The position numbers and the translations under genes are program-made. From JBLMZI01 sp050258755 (GTDB taxonomy: Bacteria; Bacillota; Syntrophomonadia; Syntrophomonadales; DTU052): DNA of 64,000 bases. How positions within the stretch are numbered: position 1 is the stretch's first letter; each line of letters starts with the position of its first letter. The notes under the pieces were generated by a model. The model made no database searches. It had not been told where the DNA came from and worked only from the letters and a program-made list of their open reading frames with translations. Where the stretch lies: contig JBLMZI010000001.1 of the NCBI GenBank assembly GCA_050258755.1, positions 239,146 through 303,145 on the forward strand. Direction: 5' to 3'. Below are positions 58,365 to 64,000 of the stretch, in pieces.

Positions 58365-60076
58365 TCAGGGTTTACAACACCCAAAAACGTCAGAAAGAAG
58401 AACTTCATACCGTTGCGCCGAACCAGGTGAAGATGTATGTATGCGGCCCGACCGTCTACAATTACATCCATCTCGGCAATGCCCGTCCGCTGGTGGCATT
58501 CGACGTAATCCGGCGCTATCTTTCGTTTCGCGGGTATGCTGTGACGTATATTCAAAACTTTACCGATGTGGATGACAAAATCATCAACCGGGCGCGCGAG
58601 CAAGGCGATGACCCGGTCGCGATGGCGGCCCGCTACATCGAGGAATACTTTAAGGATGCCGACGCGCTCGGAGTTCGCCGGGCCGATTTGCATCCCAAGG
58701 TCAGCGAGCATATCCCGGAGATTATCAACATGGTTCAAGGCCTGATCGACCGCGGCCATGCCTACGCTGTGGACGGCGATGTCTATTTCCGGGTGGCTTC
58801 CTTTGCAGACTATGGCAAGCTGTCCGGCCGCTCCATCGACGAAATGCTGTCCGGTGCCCGGGTCGAAGTGGACGAGCGCAAAGAAGCGCCGGTCGACTTT
58901 GCCCTGTGGAAAGCCGCCAAACCGGGCGAACCGAGCTGGGACAGCCCATGGGGCCCCGGCCGTCCCGGATGGCACATCGAATGCTCGGCCATGTCGGCCA
59001 AATATCTGGGTGAGACCTTTGATATTCACGGCGGCGGCGCCGATCTGGTCTTCCCGCATCATGAAAACGAATTGGCGCAATCCGAGGCCTTTACCGGCAA
59101 ACCTTTTGTGAACTACTGGCTTCATAACGGCTTTATCACCGTCAACAAAGAAAAGATGTCCAAATCCCTGGGGAACTTCTTCATTGTCAGGGACATCCTG
59201 GACAATTTCCCGGCGCCGGTGGTGCGCTTCTACCTGGCGGCGACCCATTACCGAAGCCCGCTCGATTTTGACGACACCAAATTAGAAGAAGCCGGCCGCG
59301 CGCTGGAACGGCTGCGCACCGCTCGCACGCTGCTCAAAGAAGCACTCGACCAGTATAAAATTAATGCCGATCCTGCCGAGTCAATCGAAGAACTGCTGGC
59401 GAAGGTCGATGAGTATGCGAGGAATTCGCCGCTGGCAAACCAGGCCGCGTCACTCTTTGCGAGTTTTACGGCCGTCGTGGCCGAGGTGCGCGCCCGGTTT
59501 ATCGAAGCGATGGACGACGATTTTAATACGGCTCAAGCGGTGGGACATCTTTTTGACCTGGCCAGGGAGATAAATAGCTACATTCAGTCATTTGGGCCGA
59601 TGAGGAATCAGATTGTCCATGGCACCGAAGGCCATATACGGTCTTCAATGCTTTCGATCAACTGGATGATGCTGAACCGTGCCGCGCAGACCTTTGACGA
59701 ACTGGCTGCGGTACTCGGGATCAGCCTAGAAAACCGGGCCGATCTCACTGGCGTGCTCTGGAATGTGCTGGAAGCGGCGGTGAAGATCCGGGAAGGGGTC
59801 CGGAAAAATAAGGACTTCGCGACTTCCGACCGGATCCGCGACCTGCTTAGCCAACGTGGGGCAGTGCTCGAAGACAGTAAAGAAGGTACGCGCATCCGAC
59901 TGAACGGGCAGCCCGAGCTGAATGAAATCATGGATGATCTGATCATGGTCCGGAAAGAACTGCGTGCGCAGAAGAATTTTACCGGCGCCGATTTGCTGCG
60001 TGACCAATTGGCCGCAGCCGGTGTGGTGTTGGAAGATACGAAAGAAGGCTGCCGATGGAAGATCAGCGCGAATTAA
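58361..60076 (+). CDS. cysS: Cysteinyl-tRNA synthetase with duplicated C-terminal module
   Basis: Class I synthetase that charges tRNA-Cys. Zinc ligands are Cys in VCGPTVYNY, Cys in HIECSAMS and the His/Glu pair in FPHHENE; HIGH appears as IHLGNARP and KMSKS as KEKMSKSLGN. At 571 residues it is about 100 longer than usual. The excess is C-terminal: the module RKNKDFATSDRIRDLL ... VLEDSKEGTRI is repeated as RAQKNFTGADLLRDQL ... VLEDTKEGCRW, and an insertion lies before it (about residues 405-440). The start overlaps cysE (ATGA). It is regulated by the T-box. Confidence 0.96.
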   Translation: MIRVYNTQKRQKEELHTVAPNQVKMYVCGPTVYNYIHLGNARPLVAFDVIRRYLSFRGYAVTYIQNFTDVDDKIINRAREQGDDPVAMAARYIEEYFKDADALGVRRADLHPKVSEHIPEIINMVQGLIDRGHAYAVDGDVYFRVASFADYGKLSGRSIDEMLSGARVEVDERKEAPVDFALWKAAKPGEPSWDSPWGPGRPGWHIECSAMSAKYLGETFDIHGGGADLVFPHHENELAQSEAFTGKPFVNYWLHNGFITVNKEKMSKSLGNFFIVRDILDNFPAPVVRFYLAATHYRSPLDFDDTKLEEAGRALERLRTARTLLKEALDQYKINADPAESIEELLAKVDEYARNSPLANQAASLFASFTAVVAEVRARFIEAMDDDFNTAQAVGHLFDLAREINSYIQSFGPMRNQIVHGTEGHIRSSMLSINWMMLNRAAQTFDELAAVLGISLENRADLTGVLWNVLEAAVKIREGVRKNKDFATSDRIRDLLSQRGAVLEDSKEGTRIRLNGQPELNEIMDDLIMVRKELRAQKNFTGADLLRDQLAAAGVVLEDTKEGCRWKISAN

Positions 60077-60471
60077 CACCCAACCTGACGTTGCCCCTGG
60101 CTGAGGTCAGCCAGCTTTCCCCTCTGGTTCTGGCCTACATCGGGGACGGGGTATTTGAACTTGCGGTACGGACCCGGCTGGTGCATGCCGGCATCCGAAA
60201 ACCTGACGAACTGCACAAAGCAGCGGTCCGCCAGGTACGGGCCGAAGCCCAGGCGGCGCTGGCCCGGGCCTTGGAACCCCGCCTGACCGAAGCCGAACTG
60301 GATCTGATCAAGCGCGGCCGCAACGCGAAAGGCCGCACCCCGCAGGGCACGACCAGCATTGCCGATTACCGGCTCAGTACCGGCTTCGAAACCCTGCTCG
60401 GCTATCATTACCTGGCAGGAAACCGGGAACGTTTAGCCGAAATACTGGATTGGATCTTCGCGCTGCAGTAG
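60055..60471 (+). CDS. mrnC: Mini-ribonuclease III
   Basis: A 138-residue RNase III-like enzyme without the double-stranded-RNA-binding domain; it matures 23S rRNA ends in Firmicutes. The signature is LVLAYIGDGVFELAVR with the catalytic Glu/Asp, then RNAKGRTPQGTTSIADYR and STGFETLLGYHYL. The ATG at 60055 lies 22 nt inside the end of cysS with AAGAAGG upstream, so it is translationally coupled. Its position after cysS is conserved across Firmicutes. Confidence 0.93.
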   Translation: MEDQRELTPNLTLPLAEVSQLSPLVLAYIGDGVFELAVRTRLVHAGIRKPDELHKAAVRQVRAEAQAALARALEPRLTEAELDLIKRGRNAKGRTPQGTTSIADYRLSTGFETLLGYHYLAGNRERLAEILDWIFALQ

Positions 60472-60531
60472 GAAGTGTCACAAGAAAAACGTCTCCGCGT
60501 GATACTTCTATTATTAAGGAGGCCATTATTC

Positions 60532-61206
60532 ATGAACGTCAGGCTGATTGCATCCACTCCCGATCCTGAGAAGATGGTCGCACTGGCCGGCCGTATGTGC
60601 TATTCAAACCGTGGGGCCGAGAATTTGGGACAAAACCTCGGACCGGATGAAGTGGTCCGGATGGTGGATATGCTAACCGATGTGGGGCACTTTTCCCCAA
60701 CCGAGCATGCCAGCTTCACCTTTGCGGTGGAAGGCATCAGCCGGGCCTGCTCGCACCAGCTGGTAAGGCACCGGATCGCGTCGTATTCGCAGAAATCTCA
60801 GCGCTACGTGAGCGAAGCCGGGTTCGAGTATATCGTACCGCCAACCGTGGCCGCAAACCCGGAAGCGATACAGATCTTTGAAGACCAGATGCGCCAGATT
60901 CACGAAGCCTATAAAAAACTGGCTGAGCTGGTCCCCAGGGAGGATGCCCGGTATGTGCTGCCGAATGCCGCCGAAACCAAGGTCATGATGACATTCAATA
61001 CCCGTTCCTTACATAACTTTTTCCGCCAGCGGCTGTGCCTCAGGGCGCAGTGGGAAATCCGCGACATGGCGGAACTGATGCTCGAAGAAGTCCGGGCCGT
61101 CGCGCCGCACCTCTTTGGTAAAGCTGGCCCGTCCTGCGAGACGGAGGGCATCTGCTGGGAAGGCGATAAAACCTGCGGGCGTTGTGAAGACGTCCGGGGA
61201 AGGTAG
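60532..61206 (+). CDS. thyX: Flavin-dependent thymidylate synthase
   Basis: Makes dTMP from dUMP with methylene-tetrahydrofolate and FAD, replacing ThyA. The 224-residue protein has the ThyX motif RHRIASYSQKSQRYV (RHRxxSxxxxSxR) near residue 79 and the flavin-site block TEHASFTFAVEGISRACSHQ just before it. The end carries a cysteine-rich tail (CETEGICWEGDKTCGRC). ATG 60532 follows AAGGAGG; the frame open from 60475 has no site. The place between mrnC and rlmB is the common Clostridia order. Confidence 0.95.
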   Translation: MNVRLIASTPDPEKMVALAGRMCYSNRGAENLGQNLGPDEVVRMVDMLTDVGHFSPTEHASFTFAVEGISRACSHQLVRHRIASYSQKSQRYVSEAGFEYIVPPTVAANPEAIQIFEDQMRQIHEAYKKLAELVPREDARYVLPNAAETKVMMTFNTRSLHNFFRQRLCLRAQWEIRDMAELMLEEVRAVAPHLFGKAGPSCETEGICWEGDKTCGRCEDVRGR

Positions 61207-61217
61207 TGGAAAAGCAA

Positions 61218-61946
61218 ATGGCGGAACGCATTGAAGGGATAAACAGCATCCGCGAAGCCATCGTGAGCGGTCGGAAAATCCACCGCATCATGGTTGCGCG
61301 CGGTGCATCGGGCGAAGGCGTGAAGACCGTCCTGACCCTGGCCCGGGAGAAACGGATTCCGATCGAAGAAGTGGACCGCGGCAAATTGGATGACAGCGGC
61401 CACAGCCAGGGAATTGTCGCCGAAGGCGCGGACTACCGCTACTATGAAGTGGACGACCTGTTAAAACTTGCGGCTGACCGTGGCGAACCGCCGTTCATCC
61501 TGCTGCTCGACGGGATTGAGGACCCACAGAACTTGGGCGCCATCATTCGAAGTGCAGAATGTTTCGGCGTTCACGGGGTGGTCATTCCGAAACACCAGGC
61601 CTGTGCCGTCACCCCGGCCGTCAGCCGGGTATCCGCCGGCGCTGCCGAGCATATGCGGGTTGCCCAGGTAACCAATCTCATTCCGGTGATTGAAGCGCTT
61701 AAGAAAGATGGTCTCTGGGTCGTTGGCACCGACGCCGACGCCGATACCGATCTTGCTGCTTTTTCGCCCCCTGAAGCCGCGGCCGTCGTGATCGGCAGCG
61801 AAGGCAAAGGCATGCGCCGTCTGGTTCGGGAGCGCTGTGACTTCATGGTCAAAATCCCATTAGCCGGCAGGGTCCAATCCCTGAACGCCTCTGTCTCCAC
61901 TGCCGTCGTCCTCTACGAAATCGCCCGCCACCGCCGGAAAGGGTAA
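61218..61946 (+). CDS. rlmB: 23S rRNA 2'-O-ribose methyltransferase (RlmB/TrmH family)
   Basis: SpoU-family enzyme that methylates ribose of G2251 in 23S rRNA. The N-terminal substrate domain (ERIEGINSIREAIVSG) is followed by the knotted catalytic domain with LDGIEDPQNLGAIIRSAE (motif 1), VVIGSEGKGMRRLVRE (motif 2) and IPLAGRVQSLNASVSTAVV (motif 3). It has 242 residues. ATG 61218 gives the usual family N-terminus; a GTG at 61206 that overlaps the thyX stop is nearly as likely. It is co-transcribed with thyX. Confidence 0.93.
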   Translation: MAERIEGINSIREAIVSGRKIHRIMVARGASGEGVKTVLTLAREKRIPIEEVDRGKLDDSGHSQGIVAEGADYRYYEVDDLLKLAADRGEPPFILLLDGIEDPQNLGAIIRSAECFGVHGVVIPKHQACAVTPAVSRVSAGAAEHMRVAQVTNLIPVIEALKKDGLWVVGTDADADTDLAAFSPPEAAAVVIGSEGKGMRRLVRERCDFMVKIPLAGRVQSLNASVSTAVVLYEIARHRRKG

Positions 61947-62489
61947 TATAACCTGCCGGTTCTCACCGTGGGGTGATACACGGGGACATTCTAACTGTAT
62001 CAGACCAAGATATACTCTTAGGAAGGTCCCCGCGTATTCCGTAAATATTAAGCTCCCACAAATAAACAGACCGGCTTCTCATTCCTAGGCAAACTGGCTT
62101 GAAGCGGCTTAACCCAGTGAGTGCCGTCACGCCCCGAAAAAACAAGGACCTGATCACTCTGCCGGCCCGGGAGTCAGGTAGGCGTTCACCCTGACTCCCG
62201 AAAGCACCGCCAGTTTCCTCAACATCACCAAACAATCTCGCCGAAGCCGCCAGTGGCCTAATTATCTCAATACCCAGGCGGGAGCGGGTTATCCGCGCCA
62301 AGCCTTTCACCAGGCGTTCTTTAACCGCAAGGCCCCGTTCGCCCGATTCATCAATAGGAATGTGGCACTTCTCCGATAACCCCTGAATTTTCCTCGATTA
62401 CCCGAAATCTGTTTTGGAGGGTGCACCTATTTGTCGTAAACTTGAGGAAATAGGCGCAATCCCAAGGAAAAACAAGAGCGGAGCCTGTC
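61947..62489. other. Gene-free interval upstream of sigH with inverted repeats
   Basis: About 540 bp with no supported gene. Inverted repeats include ATACaCGGGGAC near 61976 with GTCCCCGcGTAT near 62025, a perfect 11-bp hairpin near 62168-62202 (CGGGAGTCAGG with CCTGACTCCCG), and 62422-62458 (TGCACCTATTT with AAATAGGCGCA, one mismatch). A 115-codon minus-strand frame has no recognisable family. The pattern could be the remains of a mobile element, not proven. Confidence 0.45.
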
Positions 62490-62519
62490 TTGACGGCGGA
62501 AAAGACCACACGCTATAAT
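62490..62519 (+). promoter_or_regulatory. Sigma-A promoter of sigH
   Basis: TTGACG and TATAAT are separated by 18 bp. It ends 76 bp before the sigH start and rules out the longer frame that begins at 62524. Confidence 0.82.
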
Positions 62520-62595
62520 AAGAATGCCCATGGACAGGGCTTATCACACCGAACACGCATTTTCACGGTATTCTGACGAATCCGGAGGCGGTCGA

Positions 62596-63240
62596 ATGAG
62601 CATTTTGGCCCAAAGATACGCAGTCACTTTTGAAGAATTGGCTGACGAGGACGTTGTGGAACTGGCTCAAACCAATGACCAGCTCGCGACTGAGTATCTC
62701 GTAGACAAGTATAAGAACTTCGTGCGGGCCAAGGCGAGATCCTATTTCTTAATTGGTGCCGATAAAGAGGACATCATTCAAGAAGGCATGATTGGCCTGT
62801 TTAAGGCTATTCGTGATTACAAGGGCGATAAGCTGACTTCCTTCAGGGCTTTTGCCGAACTTTGCATTACCCGTCAGATCATTACCGCGATCAAGACCGC
62901 GACCCGGCAGAAACATATTCCGCTGAACTCCTACGTTTCATTGAATAAACCGATTTACGACGACGAATCGGACCGCACCCTGATGGACATCTTGTCCACC
63001 ACCAAGATCACCAACCCGGAAGAAATCATCATTAGTAAAGAAGAATTCTTCTGCATCGAGCAGAAAATGGGCGAGATCCTGAGTTCGCTCGAGTGGAAAG
63101 TGCTCATGGCCTACCTGGAAGGGAAATCTTACCAGGAAATCGCCTGCGACCTGAAGCGGCACGTCAAATCGATTGACAATGCCTTGCAGCGGGTCAAGCG
63201 CAAGCTGGAGAAATATCTGGAAGATAGAGAAGAAATCTAA
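62596..63240 (+). CDS. sigH: RNA polymerase sigma-H factor (sporulation onset)
   Basis: Alternative sigma factor that directs early stationary-phase and sporulation genes. The 214-residue protein has region 2 (YLVDKYKNFVRAKARSYFL, then GADKEDIIQEGMIGLFKAI), the -10 reading segment (FRAFAELCITRQIITAIK) and region 4 (LSSLEWKVLMAYLEGKSYQ, EIACDLKRHVKSIDNALQRV). This is the normal SigH size. GGAGG lies 7 nt before ATG 62596. The neighbourhood rlmB-sigH-tRNAs is the standard one in Firmicutes. Confidence 0.96.
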   Translation: MSILAQRYAVTFEELADEDVVELAQTNDQLATEYLVDKYKNFVRAKARSYFLIGADKEDIIQEGMIGLFKAIRDYKGDKLTSFRAFAELCITRQIITAIKTATRQKHIPLNSYVSLNKPIYDDESDRTLMDILSTTKITNPEEIIISKEEFFCIEQKMGEILSSLEWKVLMAYLEGKSYQEIACDLKRHVKSIDNALQRVKRKLEKYLEDREEI

Positions 63241-63250
63241 CGAACCCCCG

Positions 63251-63280
63251 GCCAGCCCGTGTTTTGCGGCGCTGGCTTTT
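63251..63280 (+). terminator. Intrinsic terminator of sigH
   Basis: GCCAGC pairs with GCTGGC, with an inner CCG/CGG stem, and TTTT follows, 10 bp after the sigH stop. Confidence 0.78.
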
Positions 63281-63295
63281 CTCTGCCCTCATTTC

Positions 63296-63323
63296 TTGAC
63301 ATTCAATAGGCGGCTGGTATAAT
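63296..63323 (+). promoter_or_regulatory. Strong promoter of the tRNA cluster
   Basis: TTGACA and TATAAT are separated by 16 bp, and TGG directly before TATAAT adds an extended -10. It lies 18 bp before the first tRNA. Confidence 0.88.
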
Positions 63324-63340
63324 AGATATTGCGCTCGAGC

Positions 63341-63416
63341 GCCGACGTAGCTCAATTGGCAGAGCAGCTGATTTGTAATCAGCAGGTTGCGGGTTCGAGT
63401 CCCATCGTCGGCTCCA
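63341..63416 (+). tRNA. tRNA-Thr (TGT)
   Basis: A 76-nt cloverleaf with encoded CCA. The acceptor stem GCCGACG pairs with CGTCGGC; anticodon stem GCTGA/TCAGC has loop TTTGTAA, giving anticodon TGT. The T arm contains GGTTCGAGTCC. Confidence 0.95.
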
Positions 63417-63434
63417 GACAATTTGTTCTCCCGT

Positions 63435-63519
63435 GGAGGGATACCCAAGAGGCTAAAGGGGGCAGACTGTAAATCTGTTGGCGCCGCCTTCGCTGGTTCG
63501 AATCCAGCTCCCTCCACCA
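63435..63519 (+). tRNA. tRNA-Tyr (GTA)
   Basis: An 85-nt tRNA with the long variable arm of class II tRNAs and encoded CCA. The acceptor GGAGGGA pairs with TCCCTCC; loop CTGTAAA gives anticodon GTA. Confidence 0.95.
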
Positions 63520-63535
63520 TAAACTTCATAAACAA

Positions 63536-63611
<76 letters not shown>

Positions 63612-63612
63612 A

Positions 63613-63688
63613 GCCCTTATAGCTCAGTCGGCAGAGCGTATCCTTGGTAAGGATAAGGTCACCGGTTCAAATCCGGTTAAGGGCTCCA
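63613..63688 (+). tRNA. tRNA-Thr (GGT)
   Basis: A 76-nt cloverleaf with encoded CCA. The acceptor GCCCTTA pairs with TAAGGGC; stem TATCC/GGATA with loop TTGGTAA gives anticodon GGT. It begins one base after the initiator tRNA. Confidence 0.95.
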
Positions 63689-63695
63689 TTTTCAT

Positions 63696-63772
63696 GGCGG
63701 CGTAGCTCAGTTGGCCAGAGCATGCGGTTCATACCCGCAGTGTCCGCGGTTCGAATCCGTGCGCCGCCACCA
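63696..63772 (+). tRNA. tRNA-Met elongator (CAT)
   Basis: A 77-nt cloverleaf with encoded CCA. The acceptor GGCGGCG pairs with CGCCGCC; stem TGCGG/CCGCA with loop TTCATAC gives CAT. A fully paired acceptor end rules out the initiator type, and the sequence closely resembles Firmicutes elongator tRNA-Met. Confidence 0.92.
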
Positions 63773-63783
63773 TGACCTTAATG

Positions 63784-63812
63784 GGAAGTGACATATTGCT
63801 CACTTCCTTTTT
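63784..63812 (+). terminator. Intrinsic terminator after the tRNA cluster
   Basis: An 8-bp perfect stem (GGAAGTGA with TCACTTCC), 8-nt loop and five T residues, 11 bp after tRNA-Met. tuf must therefore have its own promoter or depend on read-through; TATAAA at 63817 is a weak candidate. Confidence 0.85.
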
Positions 63813-63873
63813 GGTGTATAAAGCCCGCGGTCTTTCAAAATTGATTACCAGTGAAGGAAAGGTGGACTTTTCA

Positions 63874-64000
63874 ATGGCTAAGCAGAAATTCGAAAGAAAC
63901 AAGCCGCATGTAAACATAGGCACGATCGGTCACGTAGACCACGGCAAGACGACGTTGACGGCGGCAATCACGACTTGCCTGTCGAAGTTCGGTCAGGCAA
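63874..64000 (+). CDS. tuf: Elongation factor Tu (3' end outside window)
   Basis: The first 42 codons of EF-Tu, the GTPase that brings aminoacyl-tRNA to the ribosome: MAKQKFERNKPHVNIGTIGH, then the P-loop GHVDHGKTTLTAAI. The ATG at 63874 follows AAGGAAAGGTGGA. The gene continues beyond the right edge. Its position after the Thr-Tyr-Met-Thr-Met cluster is usual in Clostridia, before rpmG-secE-nusG. Confidence 0.97.
   Translation, partial: MAKQKFERNKPHVNIGTIGHVDHGKTTLTAAITTCLSKFGQA

Noticed and set aside
61963..62310. Transposase remnant on the minus strand
   Set aside because: The 115-codon frame shows no catalytic motif of Y1 or DDE transposases; kept only as a gene-free interval with inverted repeats.
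63696..63772. tRNA-Ile with lysidine (CAT anticodon)
   Set aside because: The sequence and acceptor stem follow Firmicutes elongator tRNA-Met, and its place in the Thr-Tyr-Met-Thr-Met cluster fits Met.

Overview
The window looks like chromosome of a spore-forming Bacillota (Clostridia or Limnochordia-like) with moderately high GC. The support is an alpha/beta-type small acid-soluble spore protein (21157-21348), a sigma-H gene (62596-63240), many TTG and GTG starts with strong GGAGG sites, a Cys T-box leader, intrinsic terminators, and the conserved Clostridia gene order yacL, ispDF, gltX ... cysE, cysS, mrnC, thyX, rlmB, sigH, five tRNAs, tuf. I cannot name a species.

Layout. 1-10.6 kb is a phospho-signalling and surface cluster: a Ser/Thr kinase with TPRs (cut by the left edge), an FHA/winged-helix protein, an FHA-FHA-ABC transporter, a zinc-ribbon membrane protein, a PP2C phosphatase, a WD40 protein and a 1049-residue secreted protein. 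10.7-15 kb holds a MATE pump, a small zinc-ribbon membrane protein, a MutT enzyme, a VanZ-like/DUF817 membrane fusion and a conserved 132-residue protein. 15.1-19 kb is yacL, ispDF and gltX. 19-29 kb mixes exported proteins, a spore-associated group (zinc-ribbon peptide, DUF2642-like protein, SASP, P-loop ATPase), a two-component system, a SRAP protein, a CAP/SH3 protein and a CheY. 29.3-34.4 kb is a giant 2-hydroxyacyl-CoA dehydratase/activase fusion divergent from a TetR regulator, with both promoters and a likely operator visible. 34.5-42.8 kb carries a GGDEF regulator, an SLH-like secreted protein, a soluble chemoreceptor, a glutaconate-type CoA-transferase pair and a second two-component system.

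42.86-49.44 kb is an accessory island, visibly more AT-rich than its flanks. It is bounded by two inverted copies (42864-43086 and 49215-49438) of a 223/224-bp, highly base-paired, gene-free element. Their 85-nt cores differ mostly by compensatory changes. Inside are six minus-strand genes, two gene fragments and four copies of a short repeat, three of which lie directly 3' of a minus-strand gene. This is the most novel-looking part of the window.

49.5-57.3 kb has a PadR-controlled redox operon, a secreted lipase, a MurF-like ligase without its N-terminal domain, and CheB. 57.4-64 kb returns to the conserved core: T-box, cysE-cysS-mrnC, thyX-rlmB, sigH, tRNA-Thr/Tyr/fMet/Thr/Met and the start of tuf. 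Long open frames antisense to real genes are common here and were treated as shadows.
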